This document shows, piece after piece, positions 14,156 through 20,536 of a DNA stretch of 61,460 nucleotides. The notes beneath the pieces are model-generated. The model did no database searches. It saw nothing but the letters and a program-made list of their open reading frames with translations, and had not been told where the DNA came from. The stretch's first letter is position 1. Each line of letters opens with the position of its first letter. The position numbers and the translations under genes were made by a program. This DNA comes from a virus. The stretch spans positions 1 to 61,460 of IMG/VR virus record IMGVR_UViG_3300050821_014293; one strand, 5' to 3'.

Positions 14156-14364
14156 TGCGTGTGGTCATTCTTGCGCTCGCGTTCGCCTGGGTCATCAGCG
14201 CACCCACGGTCTGGTTACTCATCGCGCGCCCCTCAGCGCACGCCCCATGGTGCACGTGGCACTGCGATTGGCAGCGTCAGCGCCACTTCTCTCACTGCGA
14301 GATGACACTAGCGGGCGCGTGGGAGTGCGGGGACCCGATGCTCGCGCATACGAGGAGGATCTAG
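14152..14364 (+). CDS. Small membrane/secreted protein with Cys residues
   Basis: 70 residues; N-terminal hydrophobic helix (VVILALAFAWVISAPTVWLLIA) followed by a Cys-rich tail (WCTWHCDW, HCEM, ECG). The tail would lie outside the cytoplasm. With the adjacent lipoprotein this forms a small envelope pair in the early block, suggestive of superinfection exclusion, which is inference. Confidence 0.55.
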   Translation: MMRVVILALAFAWVISAPTVWLLIARPSAHAPWCTWHCDWQRQRHFSHCEMTLAGAWECGDPMLAHTRRI

Positions 14365-14365
14365 C

Positions 14366-14572
14366 ATGCACATACGTAGCACGTACGCGGTGCTTGCACT
14401 AGGAGCAGCGCTCGGGGCGGCGCTCGCGCTGACAGGCTGCGCGCCCAGCGCGCTCCACGCCTCGTTCAACGCCAAGCGCGAGCAGTATCGCGAGCAGATA
14501 CAGCCACGGCAGCACGAGCAGCACCGCCAGCCGCGCCCGCGCATGATGACGCCTTGGGCGGAGCACGTATGA
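14366..14572 (+). CDS. Small lipoprotein
   Basis: 68 residues. The signal sequence ends in the lipobox LTGC (Cys at residue 25), and the mature part is Gln/Arg/His-rich and disordered. It should be lipid-anchored in the envelope. It could be an Rz1-like spanin, but no Rz partner is adjacent and the gene is in the early block, so superinfection exclusion is equally plausible. Confidence 0.6.
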   Translation: MHIRSTYAVLALGAALGAALALTGCAPSALHASFNAKREQYREQIQPRQHEQHRQPRPRMMTPWAEHV

Positions 14573-15042
14573 TGCGCTACGATGACCCCGCGCGGCCCAA
14601 GCACGGTGATGTGAGCGAGACAGCGCTGCAGGTCAACGGGAGTCCACTTCCATGTATCACGCTGATCAGGCCCATGCTCAGCGAGGAGGACGTGACGTGG
14701 CACTGCGTCGGGCGGGCAGAGTGCTCGTGGGAGGAGAATGATACCCGCAGCTCGCTCGTGCCAGGGCCGAACTGCGAACACTGCACGCGCACCTCGCGGG
14801 AAGTGTGGGGCTGGCTAGCGAGCATCCACGCGCACCGCGAGGGCGCGAGGTTCGGGTATCACACTGGATTCATCTCGGACCTCTCTGCGTTCCATCGCGC
14901 GTGGCTCGAGGACCCTGAAGCGGCCCTCGCGAAGTGGTTCAAGTACTATGGGCCTGAGGCGCCCCCGGCACGCGTGGCTCGCAAGGTCATCGCGGTGGTC
15001 GAGGCTGATCTGTGGGGAGACTGCGCGGAAGGGGAGACATAA
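14569..15042 (+). CDS. Unknown early protein with Cys-rich centre (157 aa)
   Basis: Overlaps the lipoprotein stop (ATGATG). The middle contains CVGRAECSW and CEHC, possibly a metal site, followed by a Trp-rich helical half. It is the last gene before a hairpin and candidate promoter, so it probably ends the first early transcript. Confidence 0.6.
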   Translation: MMRYDDPARPKHGDVSETALQVNGSPLPCITLIRPMLSEEDVTWHCVGRAECSWEENDTRSSLVPGPNCEHCTRTSREVWGWLASIHAHREGARFGYHTGFISDLSAFHRAWLEDPEAALAKWFKYYGPEAPPARVARKVIAVVEADLWGDCAEGET

Positions 15043-15074
15043 TGGGCCATTGATTGCCCGAACAATATGGCCCA
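15043..15074 (+). terminator. Hairpin directly after a stop codon (possible terminator)
   Basis: TGGGCCAT and ATGGCCCA pair around a 16-nt loop that can extend the stem by TTG/CAA-type pairs. It begins one base after the stop codon. A CT-rich stretch rather than a clear T-run follows, so it may be a weak or Rho-assisted terminator. Confidence 0.4.
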
Positions 15075-15086
15075 CGCCCTTTCCCC

Positions 15087-15115
15087 TTGACACCCACGCC
15101 CACATATGCCATCAT
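15087..15115 (+). promoter_or_regulatory. Candidate promoter for the recombination/replication genes
   Basis: A perfect -35 TTGACA is followed 17 bp later by CATCAT, 4 of 6 matches to TATAAT. It lies just after the hairpin and 25 bp before the gene at 15140. The location, between a possible terminator and a new gene block, is the main support. Confidence 0.45.
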
Positions 15116-15139
15116 CGCCCACTTCCGAGGACTTCCTTC

Positions 15140-15694
15140 ATGCCCCAACTCACAATCCTAGGCCTTCCAGTCGATCTGCCCCCCGCGTACGCGAGCGGGC
15201 ATGTCTGCACGCAAGCGGAGGCAGACGCGCTCACCGCGCTGCGCACGAGGGGACTGGCCAAGGGCTTGCACAGGGTAGTTCTGAACGAGTGTGTCTCACG
15301 CGGCTACAGCGACGTGTGGGGATTCGTGCGGGGAACGTTGGACGGGCCGACGCTGAGCGAGATCAGCGCGGTCGCTTCCGCGTTCTGCGCGTCGTACGTC
15401 GAGGGCTTCGTGCAGGGGCACGAGAGGCTGCGAGCGATAGCGGGCGAAGCGCGACGCATCGCGCAGCTCATGATCGAGGAGCAGCTCTACGCTCAGGGTC
15501 GCTCATTACACGATGTGCCCAAGGGGGAACTCGATGCGAACGTAGCGCGCTACGCGGCTAGCGCGAACGTGCGAGCAGAGGCTGCGAGGAGGATCGATGA
15601 TGTCCAGCGCCTCGCGCGCTCCGCGCACGATGATCTTCTAGCACGTAACACGGACGGCGACGCACGTAGCACGGAGGACGATAGCGATGGGTGA
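15140..15694 (+). CDS. Unknown early protein with RSTED tail (184 aa)
   Basis: GAGGA precedes the ATG. The protein is soluble and mostly helical (LTALRTRGLAKGLHRVVLNE). The end ARSTEDDSDG is repeat-encoded. It opens the transcription unit containing the recombination genes. No domain recognised. Confidence 0.65.
   Translation: MPQLTILGLPVDLPPAYASGHVCTQAEADALTALRTRGLAKGLHRVVLNECVSRGYSDVWGFVRGTLDGPTLSEISAVASAFCASYVEGFVQGHERLRAIAGEARRIAQLMIEEQLYAQGRSLHDVPKGELDANVARYAASANVRAEAARRIDDVQRLARSAHDDLLARNTDGDARSTEDDSDG
15640..15686 (+). repeat. Junction repeat before the gene at 15687
   Basis: TAGCACGTAACACGGACGG and CGTAGCACGGAGGACG form the end of one gene and abut the next start. They are translated as ARNTDGDARSTED. 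Confidence 0.75.
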
Positions 15695-15830
15695 GCTTAT
15701 CACGCTCTGTATATGCCTGGTCGTGATGTATCAGTGCTCGCCGCGCCCACCCGTGTTCGTCGAGCGTAGCACGCAGGGCGAGATCGCGGACTTCCTCCGC
15801 GCCGCGCGGAGCGCACGGAGCGCGCAATGA
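15687..15830 (+). CDS. Small membrane protein (47 aa)
   Basis: Starts MGELITLCICLVVMYQC and then turns hydrophilic. Overlaps both neighbours. One N-terminal hydrophobic segment with two or three Cys; probably membrane-associated. Too short for family assignment. Confidence 0.5.
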   Translation: MGELITLCICLVVMYQCSPRPPVFVERSTQGEIADFLRAARSARSAQ

Positions 15831-16081
15831 CGCCAAGCGACGCACTGTACGCGGCTGCGAGTAGCGCGTTCGGACTAATCGTGCGAGGAGCCAGCGCGAA
15901 AGCGCTTCGGTCAGCACGTAACGCGATCCGCGATGATCCTGCCCTCGCGGAGATTGCGATACTGGGACCCGATCAGAGCGATCAGGTATGGCTCGTGCGG
16001 AAGGATGTCGTTCGTACCACGCTGCACGGAGCACGTACCACGTCCACGCTGCACGAAGAACGGAGCACAGAAGATGACTGA
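15827..16081 (+). CDS. Unknown early protein with repeat-derived tail
   Basis: 84 residues. The first 60 look like a folded domain (ALYAAASSAFGLIVRGASA); the last 25 (VVRTTLHGARTTSTLHEERS then TEDD) are encoded by tandem junction repeats and are probably disordered. Confidence 0.6.
   Translation: MTPSDALYAAASSAFGLIVRGASAKALRSARNAIRDDPALAEIAILGPDQSDQVWLVRKDVVRTTLHGARTTSTLHEERSTEDD
16012..16073 (+). repeat. Junction repeat, long tandem copy
   Basis: Units CGTACCACGCTGCACGGAG, CACGTACCACGTCCACG and CTGCACGAAGAACGGAGC stand in tandem and end at the next start codon. The length variation (about 60 nt) suggests expansion of a short unit. Confidence 0.75.
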
Positions 16082-16298
16082 ACGGGCGCACAGGGGGCCG
16101 AAGTTGCTGCGCGTGCATATTCAGCTGTACGAGGACGATTGGCGCAGGCTGCTCGCATACTACGGCGGGCAGGTCAAGCGCAGCAGCGTAGTGCGCGAGC
16201 TGGTGCATAACTGGGTCAAGCGGATAGATGCGAGGGCGGCGCTCAGCGCCCAGCGCGTCGAGCACGACGTGCGTAGCACGGAGAGCATAGATGGCTAA
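16074..16298 (+). CDS. Ribbon-helix-helix-like small protein
   Basis: 74 residues. LLRVHIQLYEDDWRRLLAYY followed by SSVVRELVHNWVKR has the strand-helix-helix pattern of RHH regulators. It is small and basic; the tail VRSTESIDG is repeat-encoded. It is one candidate for reading the palindromic operators, which is speculative. Confidence 0.55.
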   Translation: MTERAHRGPKLLRVHIQLYEDDWRRLLAYYGGQVKRSSVVRELVHNWVKRIDARAALSAQRVEHDVRSTESIDG

Positions 16299-16530
16299 CG
16301 ACACAACGAATCCACTCGACGAGGTCAGCGCAATCTCGCTCGACGATCTCTTCAGCTCGCGTCCGCCATTCGACGCGCAGGCGATGCGTGCAATGGTCGC
16401 CGAGTTCCGCCGCATGCGCGTGAAGTGGCAAGCGGAGGATGCAGCAGGGACCACGAAGCGCGGAGCACGGAAAGCGAAAGCGGCTACGCAGCCCGTTGCG
16501 ATCGATATCGATCTCTTCGAGGAGGGCTAG
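16291..16530 (+). CDS. Small phage protein upstream of the nuclease
   Basis: 79 residues, acidic ends and a basic centre (KRGARKAKAA). Many phages carry a protein of this shape directly before the Cas4-like nuclease. The stop lies in the GGAGGGC that serves as ribosome site for the nuclease GTG. Confidence 0.6.
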   Translation: MANDTTNPLDEVSAISLDDLFSSRPPFDAQAMRAMVAEFRRMRVKWQAEDAAGTTKRGARKAKAATQPVAIDIDLFEEG

Positions 16531-16534
16531 CACA

Positions 16535-17497
16535 GTGTCCAGCACGAGCACGGCGCTCGCAAACTCTTCCTTCTCCGCGCAGCTCCCCGCGCTCCAGCTC
16601 GCATGGGATAGCGTGTCCAGCGGGGCATTCAAGAAGTGCCCGAGGTTCTACGAGCTGTCAATCGTGCAGAGCTGGCGCTCGCGCGAGGACAATGTGCATC
16701 TGACGTTCGGGATATTGCTGCACGAAGCGCGCGAGCTGTATGCGAAACTGCGGGCGAAGGGTTTCGAGCACGATGACGCGGTCACGTGGGTCGTTACGAG
16801 GCTGATGAATGAGACGTGGGACGAGCAGCTCGATCGGCCCTGGCAGGGGAGTGAGCAGAAGAATAGATATACGCTGATCATGTCAGTCGTGTGGTTGCTC
16901 GACAAGCTCGAAGACGATCCTCTCACGACTATGCTGTATGATAACGGTCGCCCGATGGTCGAGGTGTCATTTCGCTTCTCCTTTGGCCAGTGCGCGCTGC
17001 AAACGGGCGAGGAGTACGTGCTGTGTGGGCACCTCGATCGCGTCGCGGAGTACGGGCCAGGCGGCCCAGTCTGGATAAATGATACAAAGACGACGAAGGC
17101 GACGCTGAGCGAGGACAGCGCGAAATGGTTCTTCATGTCATTCTCGCCGGATAATCAGGTCTCATTGTACACGTTCGCGAGCCAGATAGTGCTCCCACGT
17201 CGCGCGGAGGGGGTGCTGATCGACGGCGTGCAGGTCGCGCAGACGTTCTCCCGTCACGCTCGCGCGCCGGTCACGCGGACGAAGTCGCAGATCGACGAGT
17301 GGCTAGTCGGCTTCAGATTGATGCTCGTGCAAGCTGAGAGTTACGCGGAGCATGGCTTCTGGCCGATGAACGAGGCTGCGTGTTTCAACTGCGCGTTCCG
17401 CGGAGTGTGTTCGCTTCCGCCCGCCGAGCGCCCAGCGCGCCTCGCACGCGATTTCGTCAAGCGCGTATGGGACCCCCTGCGCGTTCGAGGGGAGTAG
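16535..17497 (+). CDS. PD-(D/E)XK exonuclease, Fe-S (Cas4/AddB-like)
   Basis: 320 residues from a GTG nine bases after GGAGG. His63 (LLHEARE), GHLDRV (165-170) and DTKTT (183-187) are the nuclease core. Cys35 (KKCPRF) with CFNC (283-286) and Cys292 make the four-Cys Fe-S staple of Cas4/AddB-type nucleases. It would resect DNA ends for single-strand annealing together with the Sak4-like ATPase and ssDNA-binding protein encoded 0.5-2 kb downstream. Confidence 0.85.
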   Translation: MSSTSTALANSSFSAQLPALQLAWDSVSSGAFKKCPRFYELSIVQSWRSREDNVHLTFGILLHEARELYAKLRAKGFEHDDAVTWVVTRLMNETWDEQLDRPWQGSEQKNRYTLIMSVVWLLDKLEDDPLTTMLYDNGRPMVEVSFRFSFGQCALQTGEEYVLCGHLDRVAEYGPGGPVWINDTKTTKATLSEDSAKWFFMSFSPDNQVSLYTFASQIVLPRRAEGVLIDGVQVAQTFSRHARAPVTRTKSQIDEWLVGFRLMLVQAESYAEHGFWPMNEAACFNCAFRGVCSLPPAERPARLARDFVKRVWDPLRVRGE

Positions 17498-17501
17498 CAC
17501 G

Positions 17502-17654
17502 ATGGCGAAGCTAGCACAGATCAAAGACCCAGTCAGCGTTCGTCCTTTTCTTGTGCTTCGGAAGGAACTCTGGCCAATTGCGCGCGAGGTTTACGGCGAT
17601 ACGATCGATCTATATGAGCCGCAGGAAGTGCCAAGGGAGCACGTAGCGCGATGA
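17502..17654 (+). CDS. Small unknown protein (50 aa)
   Basis: Starts MAKLAQIKDPVSVRPFLVL and ends PREHVAR, the last residues again repeat-encoded. Four-base spacing after the nuclease stop and ATGA overlap with the next gene support translation. Confidence 0.5.
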   Translation: MAKLAQIKDPVSVRPFLVLRKELWPIAREVYGDTIDLYEPQEVPREHVAR

Positions 17655-17983
17655 GCGAGAACAGTTTTCCACTTCATGAGCGCACGATGACAGATATTGT
17701 GAAGCGGCTGCGAAACGATGGAAATTCGTGGGCGCAGGAGTTGTTCAATGAGGCCGCCGACGAGATTGAGCGCCTATGCGTGCTCAAGACCCCCGCGAGT
17801 CGCGCGCTACTCTATATCACGAAGGCCGCGCTCGAGGCTGCAGAAGCTGAGGTCGTGCTGCTGCGGGCAGCACTGCTGGACGCACGCAACGCCCTGCATA
17901 ATGACTCTGAGCCAGATAACCAATCGACAGCGTACAAGCGTGCTGACGCAGCACTACGGAGCACGGAGGACGCAGAACGATGA
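17651..17983 (+). CDS. Coiled-coil early protein with RSTED tail
   Basis: 110 residues. A charged helix (TMTDIVKRLRNDG) is followed by a long amphipathic helix (AALEAAEAEVVLLRAALLDA). The tail LRSTEDAER is repeat-encoded. Similar 'DIVKRLR' helical proteins are frequent in phages; function unknown. Confidence 0.65.
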   Translation: MSENSFPLHERTMTDIVKRLRNDGNSWAQELFNEAADEIERLCVLKTPASRALLYITKAALEAAEAEVVLLRAALLDARNALHNDSEPDNQSTAYKRADAALRSTEDAER

Positions 17984-18005
17984 CAATCGCGGAGCACGTA
18001 GCACG
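17951..18005 (+). repeat. Junction repeat before the Sak4-like gene
   Basis: ACTACGGAGCACGGAGGACG and GGAGCACGTAGCACG fill the gap up to the ATG of the ATPase. GGAGCACG may double as its ribosome site. Confidence 0.75.
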
Positions 18006-18815
18006 ATGGCAATAGCACCGGTTAAGGTCATACTCGCTGCCCACAGCGGCTTCGGCAAGACAGGCGCCTCCGCGTCGCTCGCAGGTATGGGGCTGGGCCT
18101 GCGTGTTCTCGATGTCGATAATGGTAGCGATGTTCTGTTCAATCTGCTCACTCAAGCAGACTCGCCCTACGTGATCGCGAATGCGAAGGTGGGCGAGCGG
18201 CTCGAGTCGATCGTCAAGCTTGCCGAGAGGAGGAAGAGCACTGGGGGCAAGCTCGGCATCGTCCGGGCAGAGGTCTGGAGTAAGGCCTCCGCGTTGATTG
18301 AGAAATGGGTCGATCCTAGCACGGGCAAGGACTTTGGCTCGATTACTGAGTGGACGACCGACCATGTTCTCATCGTAGGATCATTTACGCGACTAGCGGA
18401 GAGCGCCCTGCGCTACATTCAGGGCCTCAACGGCAGGCTTAATCAGCATCCTTATCAGAGCGACTATGGTGATGCGCAACAGCTTCTGCGCTCGTTTCTG
18501 GAGATCATCACCTCGCCGGATGTGGGATGCAACGTCGTGCTCGAGTGTCATATTGAGGGAGTCGAGCAGAGCGATGGCACGTTCCAAGACTTCCCTCGCG
18601 CGGTAGGCAAGGCCCTCGCGCCAGTCATCGGGACGTATTTCAACACGCTTCTCGAGATCAAGAAGATTGGCCAGGGAAGCGCGATGAAACGCGTGATACG
18701 TACGGTGCCCACGGGGTCGCTGGGGGTAAAGAATACCGCGCCGCACAAAGTGCCCGCGGAGTACGAGCTGAGCGACGGTCTCGCGCAATATTTCCAGGCT
18801 GTACGAGGAGCGTAG
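18006..18815 (+). CDS. Sak4-like RecA-family ATPase
   Basis: 269 residues. Walker A AHSGFGKTG (12-20), then LRVLDVDNGSD and a C-terminal beta-rich half, as in single-domain phage RecA-like ATPases of the Sak4/AAA_24 type. Such proteins help single-strand annealing recombination. Nuclease upstream and ssDNA-binding protein downstream form the usual three-gene set. Confidence 0.8.
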   Translation: MAIAPVKVILAAHSGFGKTGASASLAGMGLGLRVLDVDNGSDVLFNLLTQADSPYVIANAKVGERLESIVKLAERRKSTGGKLGIVRAEVWSKASALIEKWVDPSTGKDFGSITEWTTDHVLIVGSFTRLAESALRYIQGLNGRLNQHPYQSDYGDAQQLLRSFLEIITSPDVGCNVVLECHIEGVEQSDGTFQDFPRAVGKALAPVIGTYFNTLLEIKKIGQGSAMKRVIRTVPTGSLGVKNTAPHKVPAEYELSDGLAQYFQAVRGA

Positions 18816-18853
18816 CAGGATTCACTTTCACTTCCAACGCGAGAGGAGCTAAC

Positions 18854-19075
18854 ATGTTCAAGCAGTACCGCCGTAAGCAGATCGCCGAGCTTCGCCCGTA
18901 TGAGGAGGGCGAGCCATTGTATGGGGTAAGCATATCGGCTGCCGATAAAGCAGCCGGCTCGCCAAAGGCGGGCGACATGATCGCGCGCAATCCGAAGAAT
19001 CATGCCGATCAATGGCTCGTCGCGGCGCAATATTTTGCGGATAATTTCGAGCCTAGCACAGAGAACGGATCATGA
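18854..19075 (+). CDS. Conserved phage protein (FKQYRRKQIAELRPY type)
   Basis: 73 residues. The sequence MFKQYRRKQIAELRPYEEGE, GVSIS and GDMIARNPKNHADQWLVA is a widely distributed phage and prophage family of unknown function, possibly a small host-interaction protein. GAGAGGAG precedes the ATG. Confidence 0.75.
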   Translation: MFKQYRRKQIAELRPYEEGEPLYGVSISAADKAAGSPKAGDMIARNPKNHADQWLVAAQYFADNFEPSTENGS

Positions 19076-19114
19076 GTGGGTTCATGATTTGTTCTCCCGA
19101 GTAACGAGGATAAA

Positions 19115-19321
19115 ATGTTCCACAACTGGGTAGTAAATCTTACGCTAGAGAAGATCGAGCTGGCCTGTCGCCGTGCAGCCAGTCGCAGTCACTCACCCGC
19201 GTTGTTCGAACTTGCAGACGAGCTGGCGAGGATGCAGAAGGAATTCCGCGAGAGCGCGGAGAAGGCGGCGCAGCGCCATACCTGCGCGGACGAAACACGT
19301 AGCAAGGAGAACGAAAGATGA
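19115..19321 (+). CDS. Small helical early protein (68 aa)
   Basis: A helical, charged protein (LTLEKIELACRRAASRS; ELARMQKEFRESAEKAA). Its end (TRSKENER) corresponds to a degenerate junction repeat. ATGA overlap with the following gene. Confidence 0.6.
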   Translation: MFHNWVVNLTLEKIELACRRAASRSHSPALFELADELARMQKEFRESAEKAAQRHTCADETRSKENER

Positions 19322-19776
19322 TTGACTTCTCGAAACTCGGCAAAGTCAAGCTCGGTGAGATTGCGCCGCCGCCGGTCGAGCCTCAGGGAACGTATCACGG
19401 AACTGTGCGCTCGTGGAAGTGGGCGGAGTCGAGGTGGAAGAACAAGGAGACCGGGCAGAGCGAGGCCCAGGTGCATTTCACGATCAAGCCCACCGCGTTC
19501 GGCGAGGATGTGGATGAGGCCGAGCGCGAGGTGTTCGAGGCTAGCGCGAAGCTCAGCGATAAGATACACGTGGCCGAGGTGGGCGTGCAGTCCGGCGCGC
19601 AGGTCTACTACATGCAGGAACTTCTGCGCGGCCTGGGTATCGATATCGCTGGGAAGGATCTGGACGAGGCGCTGCCCAACGTGGTCGGCTCCAGCGTGCA
19701 GTACAACGTCGTCCATCGCGATGGCGAGCGGGGGACGATTGTCAACATTAGAAAGCTGCGGCCGCTGGTAGCGTAA
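19318..19776 (+). CDS. DUF669-like ssDNA-binding/recombination protein
   Basis: 152 residues. The opening 'MIDFSKLGKVKLGEIAPPP' then GTYHGTVRSWKW and a beta-rich core resemble DUF669-type proteins, which accompany Sak4/Cas4-like recombination genes and are thought to bind ssDNA. No acidic SSB tail is present. Assigned largely by opening motif and neighbours. Confidence 0.65.
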   Translation: MIDFSKLGKVKLGEIAPPPVEPQGTYHGTVRSWKWAESRWKNKETGQSEAQVHFTIKPTAFGEDVDEAEREVFEASAKLSDKIHVAEVGVQSGAQVYYMQELLRGLGIDIAGKDLDEALPNVVGSSVQYNVVHRDGERGTIVNIRKLRPLVA

Positions 19777-19815
19777 CGCGTCTCGCGTAACACGCACCCA
19801 AGAGGTCACAGCCGG

Positions 19816-19859
19816 GGGGGGCAGCGATAGGGCAGTGGTCCCGCAATGCGCTGTCCCCC
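19816..19859 (+). terminator. GC-rich hairpin after the recombination genes
   Basis: GGGGGGCAGCG and CGCTGTCCCCC pair at 10 of 11 positions (one G-U) around a 22-nt loop. No T-run follows. It separates the recombination genes from a stretch of different base composition, so it may be a terminator or a processing site. Confidence 0.4.
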
Positions 19860-19895
19860 ACCATACAGGGGCATCTGGAAAGAGGAGGAAGTTTC

Positions 19896-20132
19896 ATGGC
19901 CAAGCAATACTGGTGGGTCAGCGTAGCTAGAGCGACGTGTGAACCTGCAGTTGTTAAGGACAATCGTTTCGTCTACACGCTAGGTTGTGCGGATGCTTTC
20001 GACGTAGGTGACAGAAACATTGTTCTGGTAGAGAAGATGGAGCCTGCTCCATTGACTCCAGCTGCGCAGAAAGCTGCTGAGACGAAAGCAGAGAAGGCAA
20101 TTCCTGCGTGGCATGGTTACAGGAGGTTTTGA
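19896..20132 (+). CDS. Small unknown protein in a lower-GC cassette
   Basis: 78 residues with a strong AGAGGAGG leader. Beta-strand pattern at the start (YWWVSVARAT) and Lys/Ala-rich end. Codons are noticeably more AT-rich than in neighbouring genes, suggesting recent transfer together with the next two genes. Confidence 0.65.
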   Translation: MAKQYWWVSVARATCEPAVVKDNRFVYTLGCADAFDVGDRNIVLVEKMEPAPLTPAAQKAAETKAEKAIPAWHGYRRF

Positions 20133-20133
20133 C

Positions 20134-20310
20134 ATGATCTTCCTCGCAGCGCTCACACTGGCCACGACTATGTGCCTGCACTCTGACGACGTCCAGCGTG
20201 GCGAGCTTCCGCGCAACGAGTTGCTCGCTCCGCGCACTGCGCCTGAGCGCAATCCCTTGCTCCCACCCTCATGGAACGCTGACTACGGCTACGCGGAGTA
20301 TTCACGATGA
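20134..20310 (+). CDS. Small exported/membrane protein (58 aa)
   Basis: ACAGGAGG precedes the ATG. Hydrophobic start (MIFLAALTLATTMCL) followed by a Pro/Asn-rich tail ending WNADYGYAEYSR. Probably exported or membrane-tethered. Member of the lower-GC cassette. Confidence 0.55.
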   Translation: MIFLAALTLATTMCLHSDDVQRGELPRNELLAPRTAPERNPLLPPSWNADYGYAEYSR

Positions 20311-20531
20311 AGATCACTCTCGTCATAGTCATGCTCTGGACGACGCACTTAGAAGTCACTACCAGCACCACCACGTCCAATAGTACCCAAATGTTAACGG
20401 CTCCACAGTGGACAACGAGCGGCAGACGCAAGATTGTGATCCCGATGCCTGATCTGCCCGTGTGCCGCGAGGCACGGAAGCAGTTCATAGACATCCCCGA
20501 TGTCTTCGCCGTGGCGTGTGATGAGGAGTGA
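20307..20531 (+). CDS. Small exported protein with two Cys (74 aa)
   Basis: Hydrophobic start (MKITLVIVMLWTT), a Thr/Ser-rich stretch, then PVCREARKQF and VFAVACDEE, whose two Cys could pair outside the cytoplasm. Third gene of the lower-GC cassette. Its end supplies the AGGAG ribosome site of the methyltransferase gene. Confidence 0.55.
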   Translation: MKITLVIVMLWTTHLEVTTSTTTSNSTQMLTAPQWTTSGRRKIVIPMPDLPVCREARKQFIDIPDVFAVACDEE

Positions 20532-20536
20532 AGATA

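Noticed and set aside
14366-14572. Rz1 spanin lipoprotein
   Set aside because: It has a lipobox, but no overlapping Rz-type gene and an early rather than late location; left as a lipoprotein of unknown role.
10598-16073. Junction repeats as a CRISPR array
   Set aside because: Units are degenerate, irregularly spaced and at gene boundaries, without uniform spacers.
15558-16454. Leftward open frame of 298 codons
   Set aside because: Crosses several overlapping rightward genes with good starts; no protein-like pattern.
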